Origin: Streptomyces sp. ISL-87
GTDB taxonomy: Bacteria > Actinomycetota > Actinomycetes > Streptomycetales > Streptomycetaceae
Length of the DNA: 43,709 bases
Direction: 5' to 3'
Assembly (NCBI RefSeq): GCF_018614095.1
Contig: NZ_JAGGOY010000006.1
Location: 1-43,709, forward strand
Shown piece by piece: positions 33,027-40,721 of the stretch (positions within the stretch are counted from its first letter, which is position 1; each line of letters opens with the position of its first letter). The notes below the pieces were generated by a model. That model worked only from the letters and a program-made list of their open reading frames with translations, was not told where the DNA came from and searched no databases. The position numbers and the translations under genes are program-made.

Positions 33027-34187
33027 ATGAGTGCGAGTGCGGGTGTGAGCGTGAGTGTGAGTGTGAACGGCACGGTGGCGGCGGGCTGGGAGTCGGTGCG
33101 GGAGGAGTTCGCGGCTTTCGCCGCGGCCGAACCGCACTCGCCCGAGGCCCAGCTGGTGGTGCATCACCACGGCCGGCGTGTGGTCGACCTGGCCGGCGGG
33201 GACACCGCCGCTGACACCCTGACCGGGGTCTTCTCCATCACCAAGGGCGCGGCCCACCTGGTGCTGGCACTGCTCGTGCAGGACGGCGTACTGGAGCTGG
33301 ACCGTCCGGTGTCGGCGTACTGGCCGGAGTTCACGGGTGACGGCAAGGAGCTGCTGACCGTCCGCGAGCTGGTTTCGCACCGGTCCGGGCTGATCAATGT
33401 GGACGAGGGATTCTCGTACGAGGAGATCGCGGACGACTCCCTGATCGCGGCGCGCCTCGCGGGGCAGAAGCCGTTCTGGGAGCCCGGAAAGGCCTACGGC
33501 TACCACGCGTTCGTGATCGGCGCGCTGACCGGCGAGGTCGTGCGGCGGGCGACGGGCAAGTCCCTCCAGGAGGTCTACGAGGAGCGCATCCGCGCGCCGT
33601 ACGGGCTGGACCTGTACATGGGGCTGCCGGCCGGGGCAGCGGACCGCTGGAAGCCGGTGCTGGAGATGCGGCCGACGCCGGAGCAGTTGTCGGCGCAGGC
33701 GGCGGCGGACGGACCGGCGCTGTCGGAGCTGCTGCCCGTCGCCTTCAACGCGCACCGGGAGCCGCCGATGGACCTGGTCGCGTACGCCAACCACCCGAAG
33801 GTGCGCTCCCAGGGCCCGGCTTCGGCCGGCGGCATCGGTACGGCGCGCGGCGTCGCGGGAATGTACGCGGCGGCGATCAGCGAGCTGGACGGCCGGGCTC
33901 CGCTGCTGAAGCCGGAGACGGCGGCCGAGTTCGCACGGCTGCACACGCCGGGCCCGGACCGGGTCACGCAGGAGGCGGACCACTTCGGGCTGGGCTTCGA
34001 GCAGCAGCCGGCGGTGGGCCCGGAGGCCTTCGGGCACAGCGGCGCGTCGGGCGGGCAGGCCTTCGCCGACCCGGTGACGGGGATCGCGTACGCATACACG
34101 CGCCGCCGTTTCGCCTTCCCGGGCGGCACGGCGGCGGAGAACGCGCGCCTGACGGCGGCGGTACTGAAGGTGGCGCGGGCGCTGTAG
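33027..34187 (+). CDS. Serine hydrolase, beta-lactamase / EstB-like family
   Basis: A 386-residue cytoplasmic protein of the class C beta-lactamase-like fold (peptidase S12 clan). VFSITKGAAH gives the SxxK nucleophile, WEPGKAYGYHAFVIGALTGE the Tyr motif (YxH instead of the usual YxN), and FGHSGASGGQAFAD the third motif. These enzymes are mostly esterases or peptidases, not drug-resistance enzymes. A Ser/Val repeat (SASAGVSVSVSVNG) marks the N-terminus. GGGGGA lies 4 nt before the ATG at 33027; there is no signal peptide. Confidence 0.88.
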   Translation: MSASAGVSVSVSVNGTVAAGWESVREEFAAFAAAEPHSPEAQLVVHHHGRRVVDLAGGDTAADTLTGVFSITKGAAHLVLALLVQDGVLELDRPVSAYWPEFTGDGKELLTVRELVSHRSGLINVDEGFSYEEIADDSLIAARLAGQKPFWEPGKAYGYHAFVIGALTGEVVRRATGKSLQEVYEERIRAPYGLDLYMGLPAGAADRWKPVLEMRPTPEQLSAQAAADGPALSELLPVAFNAHREPPMDLVAYANHPKVRSQGPASAGGIGTARGVAGMYAAAISELDGRAPLLKPETAAEFARLHTPGPDRVTQEADHFGLGFEQQPAVGPEAFGHSGASGGQAFADPVTGIAYAYTRRRFAFPGGTAAENARLTAAVLKVARAL

Positions 34188-34213
34188 CGGCTTGTGCGGC
34201 CGGCCGGGGCGGC

Positions 34214-34537
34214 TCAGGCCTGGCCGGTCTCGAAGCGGCTGATGCGCCCGTCGGCGGTGACGTCGAACCGCCAGGCGGTGCGCATCTCGCCCCACGTCTC
34301 GTTCCGGTAGTCGACGACCAGGGCGTGGCCGCCGTCGGACTCGGTCTGGACGTCCATGTGTCCGCCGGAGGAGAAGATCTCCTTGTCGGCCCACTGGCCG
34401 AGGTCGCGGTCCGAGCCGTCGTCGGACATGGTCGCGTTCGGGGTGAGGAGTGCGCTGAAGGCGTCCCGGTCACCCGCGTTGACGGCGACGACGAAGGCCC
34501 TCACGGCGGGGACGGTCAGCTTTTCGGGAGCGAGCAC
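34214..34537 (-). CDS. NTF2-like / SnoaL-type protein
   Basis: A 107-residue protein with the NTF2-like pattern: VPAVRAFVVAVNAGDRDAFS, LLTPNATMSDDGS, then beta-strands HALVVDYRNETWGEMRTAW and GRISRFETG. It is a small ligand-binding or enzyme-like cone fold of unknown substrate. The GTG at 34537 follows GGAGG by 8 nt and is preferred over the ATG at 34576. It converges with the serine hydrolase gene. Confidence 0.82.
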   Translation of the reverse strand: MLAPEKLTVPAVRAFVVAVNAGDRDAFSALLTPNATMSDDGSDRDLGQWADKEIFSSGGHMDVQTESDGGHALVVDYRNETWGEMRTAWRFDVTADGRISRFETGQA

Positions 34538-34559
34538 GGGGCGGTCCTCCTGGGTCGGG

Positions 34560-34619
34560 GGTACGGGACTGCGCACGGAGTCCCGTACGGGAGTGCGTAC
34601 GGGGCTGCGTACGGGAAGG
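34560..34619. repeat. Five 12-bp degenerate tandem repeats upstream of the NTF2-like gene
   Basis: Units begin at 34560, 34572, 34584, 34596 and 34608. The last three read CGTACGGGAGTG, CGTACGGGGCTG and CGTACGGGAAGG. TCCCGTACGGGA (34581-34592) is also a perfect 12-bp palindrome, so a phased protein-binding array is possible. Confidence 0.75.
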
Positions 34620-34693
34620 TGTGCGCGCGACCAGGAAACACCGTGGGTGGCTCCGGGACGGCCACCCTCACCCGTTCGCAGCCGGACGGCGTG

Positions 34694-35599
34694 TCAGGAG
34701 GGGTTCGTCGGATTCGTCGGATTCGACGGGTTGGAGGGGGCGGCCGGGGTCTCGGAGGCGTCGGGAGCCGTCCGGACCGGGAAACCGGTCGGGCGGCCCT
34801 GCTCCTTGAGCCAGGACAGCACCTGGTCGAGGGCCTCGACGGTCTGCGTGCGGTTGCCGCCGCCGTCGTGGAAGAGGACCGTCGGGCCGTTGCCGATCTC
34901 GCGCTTCACCGCGTTGACGATGGCGGCCACGCCGGGCTTGTGGAAGTCCTTGGTGTCGACATTCCAGCCCAGGGGGCGCATGCCGTTCGCGGCGGCGATC
35001 CGCCGGCTGTCGGGGGTGAACGCCCCGCCGGGAGCCCGGTAGTACTCGACCTTCGCGCCGCCGCCCGCGGCCTCTTCGATCAGCTTCTTCGCGTCCAGGA
35101 TCTGCTTCTCCTGGTACCCGACGGGCTTCTTGTCCATGGTGGTGTCGTGGTCCATGGTGTGGTCGCAGAGCCGGTGGCCGTCCGCGACGACCTTCCTGAC
35201 CAGGTCGGGGTGGGCCTTGGCCTGCGGGCCGACCATACAGAAGGTGGCCTTCACGTCGTGCCTCTTCAGGACGTCGAGGACTTGCGGGGTCCAGCGGGGG
35301 TCGGGGCCGTCGTCGATGGTGATGTTGACGGCGTTCCCGCCGCTCTCCGACGCGTGGGCGATGCCCTCGGGGACGCGGGGCCCGCCGCTCGCGGGGGCGT
35401 CCGTACCGCCCTTGCCGTTCTTGCCGTTCTCGCCCGCCGGTATGTCCGTCTGCCGCAAGGCGTTCTCGTGCGGGGTGTGGTGGTCCGGCGCGACGAGGAA
35501 CGCCACTCCCCCCACTGTCGCCGCCACGGCTGCGGCCGCTGCCGCGATGGCTATCCGGGCCCGTGTGCCCTGCCTGCGTGTGCGTGCCATGAACAGCAT
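34694..35599 (-). CDS. Polysaccharide deacetylase (CE4), membrane-anchored or secreted
   Basis: A 301-residue NodB-type deacetylase. An N-terminal signal/anchor (about 14-38) is followed by a Gly/Asn/Lys linker and the catalytic domain: NITIDDGPDPRWTP (motif 1), DHTMDHDT (metal His), YYRAPGGAFTPD (motif 3), PLGWNVDTKD and VLFHDGGG. It removes acetyl groups from cell-wall glycan or chitin-like polymers. The ATG at 35599 has GGAGGGG 7 nt upstream; the ATG at 35617 would place that site inside the gene. The C-terminus is an NPTNPTNPS repeat from 9-bp units. Confidence 0.92.
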   Translation of the reverse strand: MLFMARTRRQGTRARIAIAAAAAAVAATVGGVAFLVAPDHHTPHENALRQTDIPAGENGKNGKGGTDAPASGGPRVPEGIAHASESGGNAVNITIDDGPDPRWTPQVLDVLKRHDVKATFCMVGPQAKAHPDLVRKVVADGHRLCDHTMDHDTTMDKKPVGYQEKQILDAKKLIEEAAGGGAKVEYYRAPGGAFTPDSRRIAAANGMRPLGWNVDTKDFHKPGVAAIVNAVKREIGNGPTVLFHDGGGNRTQTVEALDQVLSWLKEQGRPTGFPVRTAPDASETPAAPSNPSNPTNPTNPS

Positions 35600-35698
35600 G
35601 AACCGTCCCCTCCCCATGCGCCGTTGCGACCGCTCTGTGGGTCAGGACGTCGGCCGACACGGAGGGGGTTCCCGGCGATTCCGCCCGTGTACGCAGAA

Positions 35699-35743
35699 GG
35701 CCCGGCTCCCGGGTGGATCCGTCCATCCACCGGCAGCCGGGCC
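35699..35743 (-). terminator. Large compound hairpin downstream of the MFS gene
   Basis: GGCCCGGCT (35699-35707) pairs with AGCCGGGCC (35735-35743), and an inner GGTGGAT/ATCCACC stem extends it. It lies on the far side of the 14-bp array from the MFS stop, about 110 nt downstream. Confidence 0.7.
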
Positions 35744-35750
35744 GCTTTCT

Positions 35751-35842
35751 TACTGCTTTCCTCTTACTGCTTTCCTCTTACTGCTTTCCTCTTACTGCTT
35801 TCTTCCTACTGCTTTCTTCCTACTGCTTTCTTCCTACTGCTT
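35751..35842. repeat. 14-bp tandem array, six full copies plus a partial
   Basis: TACTGCTTTCCTCT at 35751, 35765 and 35779, then TACTGCTTTCTTCC at 35793, 35807 and 35821, then a partial unit. It is pyrimidine-rich on the plus strand and lies 10 nt from the MFS stop codon, inside its 3' untranslated region. Confidence 0.96.
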
Positions 35843-35851
35843 GTACGTCGA

Positions 35852-37471
35852 TCAGTGCGCGAGAGACTGCGGAGCCGGCGCCACCTTCGCGTCCGCGTCC
35901 GCGCCACCGTCGCCGTCGCCACCAGCGGCACCACCACCGTCACCGTCGGAGGCGGGAGCGCCGCCCTTCAGCGGTACCTCCTTGACGAACCAGGCGGCCA
36001 CGAAGCCCAGTACGGCGATGACCGCGCCCAGCAGGAAGGCCGAGTGCGTACCGGAGGCCACCGCGTGCTGGTAGGCGTCGCGCACCGTCTCCGGCAGCTT
36101 CGCCAGGCTCGCCGCGTCCAGCTGGGCCGAACTCGCGGCGGCGGCGGCCTTCGGGCCGAGACGGTCGGACATGGTGTTCGTGACCTGGGTGGTGAACAGG
36201 GAGCCCATCAGGGCCACACCGAAGGAGCCGCCGAGCGTACGGAAGAGGGTGGCCGAGGAGGACGCGACGCCCATGTCCTTCATGTCCACGCTGTTCTGCG
36301 CGACCAGCATGGTGATCTGCATCAGGAAGCCGAGCCCGGCGCCGAGCACGGCCATGTACAGGCCGGAGACCAGGCGGCTCGTGTCGGTGTCCATCTGCGA
36401 GAGCAGGAACATCCCGACGACCATGAGGGCGCCGCCGATGATCGGGAAGATCTTGTACTTGCCGCTGCTGGTGGTGATGCGGCCGGCGACCATCGAGACG
36501 ACCATCATCGAGAGCAGCATGGGCAGGAGCAGCAGGCCCGAGTTGGTGGCGGAGGCGCCCTGCACGGCCTGCTGGAACAGCGGCAGGTAGAGCACGCCGC
36601 CGAACATCGCGAAGCCGACGAGGAAGCCGATCGCGCACATCAGCGTGAAGTTGCGGCTGCGGAAGATGTGCAGCGGCATGACGGGCTCGGCGGCCTTGGT
36701 CTCGACGTAGAGGAACGCGACGAGCGACACGATGCCCAGGATGATCAGACCGGCGATCTCGGCAGACGCCCACGCGTACTCGGTGCCGCCCCAGGTCGTG
36801 ACGAGCACGGTGGACGTGATGGCGATGGTCAGGAGCGCCGCGCCCAGGTAGTCGATCTTCCCCACGGACTTCTTCTTGGGGAGCTGGAGGACAGCGGTGA
36901 TCATGGCCAGCGCCACGGCGCCGAGCGGCAGGTTGATGTAGAAGGACCAGCGCCAGCCCATGTGGTCGGTGATGGTGCCGCCGACCAGCGGGCCGCCGAT
37001 CATGGCGAGGGCCATCACGCCGGCGATCAGGCCCTGGTACTTGCCGCGCTCGCGGGGCGGGATCAGGTCGCCGATGATCGCCATGACGCCGACCATCAGA
37101 CCGCCGGCGCCGAGGCCCTGGATCGCGCGGAAGCCGATCAGCTGGCCCATGTCCTGGGCCATGCCGCTGAGCGCGGAGCCGATCAGGAAGATCACGATCG
37201 AGGTAAGGAAGGAGCCCTTCCGCCCGTACATGTCGCCGACCTTGCCCCAGATGGGGGTGGAGGCGGCAGTGGCGAGGGTGTAGGCGGTGACCACCCACGA
37301 CAGGTGCTCCAGACCGCCGAGTTCGCCGACGATCGTGGGCATGGCGGTGCCGATGATCATGTTGTCCAGCATTGCCAGCAACATCGCGATCAGGAGCGCC
37401 GTGAGTACGACGCGCACGCTGCGCGGCTTCACCCCCTCCGAGGTCTCCGCCGTGTTCGTTTTCTCAACCAT
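35852..37471 (-). CDS. MFS drug efflux transporter, 14-TM DHA2 family
   Basis: A 539-residue proton-driven exporter with about 14 membrane segments. LDNMIIGTAMPTIVGEL is the DHA2 motif D1, GKVGDMYGRKGSF motif A, FRAIQGLGAGGLMVGVMA motif B and GPLVGGTITDHMGWRWSF motif C. The cytoplasmic tail is Gly/Asp-rich. The ATG at 37471 (GGGGGAG upstream) is preferred to that at 37489. It is divergent from the TetR gene, a standard repressor/pump pair; exported drug unknown. Confidence 0.94.
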   Translation of the reverse strand: MVEKTNTAETSEGVKPRSVRVVLTALLIAMLLAMLDNMIIGTAMPTIVGELGGLEHLSWVVTAYTLATAASTPIWGKVGDMYGRKGSFLTSIVIFLIGSALSGMAQDMGQLIGFRAIQGLGAGGLMVGVMAIIGDLIPPRERGKYQGLIAGVMALAMIGGPLVGGTITDHMGWRWSFYINLPLGAVALAMITAVLQLPKKKSVGKIDYLGAALLTIAITSTVLVTTWGGTEYAWASAEIAGLIILGIVSLVAFLYVETKAAEPVMPLHIFRSRNFTLMCAIGFLVGFAMFGGVLYLPLFQQAVQGASATNSGLLLLPMLLSMMVVSMVAGRITTSSGKYKIFPIIGGALMVVGMFLLSQMDTDTSRLVSGLYMAVLGAGLGFLMQITMLVAQNSVDMKDMGVASSSATLFRTLGGSFGVALMGSLFTTQVTNTMSDRLGPKAAAAASSAQLDAASLAKLPETVRDAYQHAVASGTHSAFLLGAVIAVLGFVAAWFVKEVPLKGGAPASDGDGGGAAGGDGDGGADADAKVAPAPQSLAH

Positions 37472-37507
37472 GTCCACTCCCCCTGGCACCCGAGGCTTAC
37501 TTGCCGC

Positions 37508-37560
37508 CCGGCTAGTTCACTACACTGGGGAAAGTAGACCCGTCACTAGCCGGTCGTCAA
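37508..37560. promoter_or_regulatory. MFS promoter and probable TetR operator
   Basis: On the minus strand TTGACG (37560-37555), an 18-bp spacer and TACTTT (37536-37531) form a good promoter for the efflux gene. A 9-bp inverted repeat, CCGGCTAGT (37508-37516) and ACTAGCCGG (37545-37553), has one arm in the spacer and the other just downstream of the start site. Binding there would block transcription. Confidence 0.6.
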
Positions 37561-37581
37561 GTAAGTTAAGGGGAGAGTGCC

Positions 37582-38160
37582 ATGTCCAGCAGTAGCAGTC
37601 CGCAGCCGCGCAGGGGGAACACGCGCCAGCGGATCCAGGACGTCGCACTCGAGCTCTTCGCCGAGCAGGGGTACGAGAAGACGTCGCTGCGCGAGATCGC
37701 GGAGCGACTGGAGGTTACGAAGGCGGCGCTGTACTACCACTTCAAGACCAAGGAAGACATCATCATCAGCCTCTTCGACGACCTGACGCGGCCGATCGAC
37801 GAGCTGATCGAGTGGGCGCAGGGGCAGCCGCGCACGCTGGAGATGAAGCGGGAGGTACTGCGCCGCTACAGCGAGGCGATCGCGGCGGGCGCGCCGCTGT
37901 TCCGCTTCATGCAGGAGAACCAGGCGACCATGCGGGAGCTGACCATCGGCGAGACGGTGAAGCGGCGCCTGTTCACCCTGGTCGACCTGCTGCGCAGGGA
38001 GGACGCCCCGCTGACGGACCAGGTCCGGTGCGCCAGCGCGCTGTTCACCCTGCACGCGGGGATGGTCTTCCTCCAGCACGTGGAGGGCGACCCGGAGGAA
38101 ACCCGCAAGGCAGCCCTCGAAGTCGCGACGGACCTCATCACCCGGGCGCACCAGCAGTAG
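37582..38160 (+). CDS. TetR-family transcriptional repressor
   Basis: A 192-residue TetR protein. The HTH spans about 17-60 (IQDVALELFAEQGYEKTSLR, VTKAALYYHFKTKEDII). The C-terminal ligand domain includes LFRFMQENQATMREL and a conserved dimer helix. It is divergent from the DHA2 pump, which it should repress until an inducing compound binds. GGGGAGAG precedes the ATG. The inverted repeat at 37508-37553 is the expected operator. Confidence 0.92.
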   Translation: MSSSSSPQPRRGNTRQRIQDVALELFAEQGYEKTSLREIAERLEVTKAALYYHFKTKEDIIISLFDDLTRPIDELIEWAQGQPRTLEMKREVLRRYSEAIAAGAPLFRFMQENQATMRELTIGETVKRRLFTLVDLLRREDAPLTDQVRCASALFTLHAGMVFLQHVEGDPEETRKAALEVATDLITRAHQQ

Positions 38161-38219
38161 CCCCACCCCGAACCCACCCGGCGAGCCACGCCACCCCCCT
38201 CCTGGGCCACGGCCCCCAC

Positions 38220-38340
38220 CGCCGGCGCGCGGCCCGCGCAGCGCGCCGTGGCCCGTGACGCGCGCAGCGCGGCCCGTGGCGTGCGACCCGTGACGCGTGG
38301 CCCGTCGCGCGCGCAGCGCAGCCCGTGGCGCGCTGGGCCC
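38220..38340. repeat. GC-only degenerate repeat block at the start of the mosaic region
   Basis: The motif GCCCGTGRCGCG followed by CGCAGCGC recurs about four to five times with varying spacing. It separates the intact TetR gene from the truncated SGNH hydrolase fragment, so it occupies the place where that gene's 5' part should be. No hairpin terminator for TetR was found in 38161-38220. Confidence 0.6.
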
Positions 38341-38342
38341 CA

Positions 38343-38735
38343 AGGCCGCCCCAGATACAGGCCGTTTCCGCCACCACCGACCTCGTCACCATCGGCATCG
38401 GCGGCAATTCCATCGGCTTCACCGACATCGTCACGAACTGCGTCGAGCAAGGCATCGCCGCCTTCGGCCTCGGCAGCCCCTGCTCGACGTACTACACCCG
38501 CGCCCGCGGCGCCCCCGCCCTCGACCGGGGATTCGCCTCCCTGGAGGCCGACTTCACCGCCACCCTCAACGCCATCAGAACCCGCGCACCGCGCGCCAAG
38601 GTGGCCGTCGTCGGCTACCGGGCCGTCGTCGACGACAACACCGGCTGCTCCTGGGGCACATGGCACCAGCTCGGCACCGTCACCAAGGGCGACATGCCCT
38701 GGCTCGACACCCTGGAGCGGCGGCTGAACACCGCC
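38343..38735 (+). pseudogene. SGNH hydrolase gene, internal fragment (copy 1)
   Basis: The frame encodes PPQIQAVSATTDLVTIGIGG and NSIGFTDIVTNCVEQ, the block III region of a secreted SGNH/GDSL lipase (normally GGND; here GGNS), then continues to LERRLNTA. The N-terminal signal peptide and the GDS nucleophile block are absent. The frame is cut at 38735 by the IS110-type fragment, so no functional enzyme can be made. The last 309 bp recur at 40413-40721. Confidence 0.85.
38427..38735 (+). repeat. 309-bp direct repeat, copy 1
   Basis: Identical to 40413-40721 except for one base (G at 38620, C at 40606, changing YRAVV to YPAVV). Together the two copies flank a 1,677-bp block in the same orientation. 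Confidence 0.95.
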
Positions 38736-39040
38736 AGGGGAATCCCTGGCTCAAGGGCGCCCTCGGCGAAGCCGCCAACGCCGCCGCCCGCACCGACACC
38801 TTCCTCGGCGCCCGCTACCGGCGCATCGGCAAACGCCGAGGCCACGCCAAAGCCATCGTCGCCGTCGCCCGCTCGATCCTCGTCATCGCCTGGCACCTGA
38901 TCAACGACCCCGACGCCCGCTACCAGGACCTTGGCTCCGACTGGCACCAACGCCACCTCAACCCCGCCCGCAAGACCCGCGACCTCGTCCGCCAGCTCCA
39001 AGCCCTCGGCCACCAGGTCACCCTCGCCCCCACAGCCTGA
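38736..39040 (+). mobile_element. IS110-family transposase, 3' fragment
   Basis: An open frame of about 101 codons encodes GNPWLKGALGEAANAAART, TFLGARYRRIGKRRGHAKAI and AVARSILVIAWHLINDP, the C-terminal (IS116/IS110/IS902) domain of a DEDD transposase. The family usually has about 340-400 residues, so the catalytic N-terminal RuvC-like part is missing. It joins the SGNH fragment directly at 38735/38736. No complete insertion sequence ends were identified. Confidence 0.85.
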
Positions 39041-39063
39041 CCCCGCCCGCCGCCCTGAGCCGA

Positions 39064-39090
39064 CATCCGTTCCGCTCCGCAGAACGGATG
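39064..39090 (+). terminator. Hairpin after the IS110 fragment
   Basis: CATCCGTTC and GAACGGATG form a 9-bp perfect stem with a 9-nt loop, 24 nt past the transposase stop. Confidence 0.65.
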
Positions 39091-39292
39091 CTGCCGCCTG
39101 CCCAGCTGAGGCTCGATTTACCGTTCAGCATCCCCTCTCAGGCTCGGCGGACGTACACCCGTTTGGGTGGGGGAGCCGCTTTCGGCGATCCGTGTGGCTG
39201 CCATCCCCTTAGCGTGACGGCGGAAGCACGACCTCGGCGCTAGCCTGAAGTGAGGCAGTAGTGAACACACCGCAGCCGCCCGGAGGACCACG

Positions 39293-39886
39293 GTGACCAC
39301 CATGACCGAGAAGCCTGCGCCCACTGAACCCATAGGCGCGGAAGCGGGGGCTCAGGGCTTCGATGACCTGCTGCGCACGGTCGAGGAATTGGACACACCA
39401 GCCGGCTTCAAGGCCGAGCTCATCCGGGGGAAGATCGTCGTGTCACCGTGGTCGAAGCTTCGTTTCCTGCGGCCCATGCGATCCCTGCGCCGACAACTGG
39501 AGGATCACGCCCCGGCCGGCCACATCGTCGAGACCTCACCCTTCCTCTTCCGCTTCCCTGCGGTGGAGCGCGCCTACGGGCCCGATCTTTACGTCGCCGA
39601 CGAATCCGCCTTCGACGCCGACGGCAGGCACGCGGACGGGGAGGCCCTGTCGCTGGTAGCGGAATTCACCTCGGTCTCCACAAGGGACGCGGACTGGGAT
39701 GAGAAGCTCGATGTCTACGGGCGGACAGTCCCCGTTTACCTCGTCGTGGACATGGAGGGCCGGGAGATCACCTGTTTCGCGGACCCGTCGTCGCACGGGT
39801 ACCGGGCCCGTAAGACCGTGTCATTCGGGGCGCCCCTGGCCGTCCCCGCGCCGTTCGACTGCAAGATCGACACCGCCGCATTCTGA
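39293..39886 (+). CDS. Uma2 family (DUF820) putative nuclease, second copy
   Basis: A 197-residue protein. AELIRGKIVVSPWSKLRFL, GPDLYVADESAF (Asp), LVAEFTSVSTRD (Glu) and WDEKLDVYGRTVPVYLVVD (Lys) give the Uma2 PD-(D/E)XK-like core. It is clearly divergent from the Uma2 protein at 21323. GGAGG precedes the GTG by 6 nt. It is the only intact gene inside the block bounded by the 309-bp repeats, and may have travelled with the IS110 remnant. Confidence 0.87.
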   Translation: MTTMTEKPAPTEPIGAEAGAQGFDDLLRTVEELDTPAGFKAELIRGKIVVSPWSKLRFLRPMRSLRRQLEDHAPAGHIVETSPFLFRFPAVERAYGPDLYVADESAFDADGRHADGEALSLVAEFTSVSTRDADWDEKLDVYGRTVPVYLVVDMEGREITCFADPSSHGYRARKTVSFGAPLAVPAPFDCKIDTAAF

Positions 39887-39892
39887 CCGGCC

Positions 39893-40412
39893 TCAGCCGC
39901 CGATGAACTCCATGAGGTTATCGACGTAATGGTCCGGGTGGGTGAGGTGAGGGACGTGCCCGGCACCCTCCAGGGTCCGCAGCTCCGCCTGCCGCAGCGC
40001 ACCCGCGAGTTTGTCGATGATCACGGGAAACCACGGCGGACTCTCGGTGCCCCTGGTCAGCAGCGTGGGGCCCGTGTAGCGGGAGAGCCGGGTGAGATCG
40101 ACCGTCCCCCAGTCCGGGTCGGCCTGTTCGTCCGCGAATGTGGGGGCGTTGGCGACGAACGTCTCACGGACCGGCTCGGGCAGCTGCGCCCACACTCCCG
40201 GCCCGAACGCAACGTCTTCGACGAACCGTTCGGCTCCGGCCCGGTCCTGGCCCGCGCGCAGGGCCACGAGAACGGCATCGATATTGCGCTGCGTGGCCTG
40301 CATCAGCGGCTGGAGCTCGGGGTTGTCGGCCACGATGCCCATGAGCGGCGGCTCGTGGGCGGTGAGAGTACGGAACAGTTCGGGGCGGCGGGCGGCAAAG
40401 GGCTGTCCCGTA
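39893..40412 (-). pseudogene. Alpha/beta hydrolase, C-terminal part only
   Basis: The frame starts abruptly with GQPFAARRPELFRTLTAHEP, which in complete hydrolases directly follows the nucleophile elbow (GxSxG). It continues through a cap domain to GAGHVPHLTHPDHY, which carries the triad His. The N-terminal half including the nucleophile Ser is missing, because copy 2 of the 309-bp repeat begins at 40413. An ATG at 40441 inside the repeat gives an open frame but not a working enzyme. Confidence 0.82.
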
Positions 40413-40721
40413 ATCGTCACGAACTGCGTCGAGCAAGGCATCGCCGCCTTCGGCCTCGGCAGCCCCTGCTCGACGTACTACACCCGCGCCCGCGGCGCCC
40501 CCGCCCTCGACCGGGGATTCGCCTCCCTGGAGGCCGACTTCACCGCCACCCTCAACGCCATCAGAACCCGCGCACCGCGCGCCAAGGTGGCCGTCGTCGG
40601 CTACCCGGCCGTCGTCGACGACAACACCGGCTGCTCCTGGGGCACATGGCACCAGCTCGGCACCGTCACCAAGGGCGACATGCCCTGGCTCGACACCCTG
40701 GAGCGGCGGCTGAACACCGCC
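40413..40721 (+). repeat. 309-bp direct repeat, copy 2
   Basis: One mismatch from 38427-38735. Sequence identity ends sharply at both sides: on the left the alpha/beta hydrolase fragment begins, on the right the natural continuation of the SGNH gene is preserved. Confidence 0.95.

Noticed and set aside
33027..34187. Beta-lactam resistance gene
   Set aside because: The fold is beta-lactamase-like, but there is no signal peptide and the Tyr motif is YxH; such proteins are generally esterases or peptidases.
35751..35842. Possible CRISPR array
   Set aside because: The 14-bp units are contiguous with no spacers and there are no cas genes.
34325..37537. Plus-strand open frame of 1,070 codons
   Set aside because: It runs antisense through the deacetylase, the 14-bp array and the MFS gene, has no recognisable domain, and reflects high-GC antisense openness.
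38736..39292. Complete IS110-type insertion sequence
   Set aside because: Only the C-terminal quarter of the transposase is present, and no left end was found.
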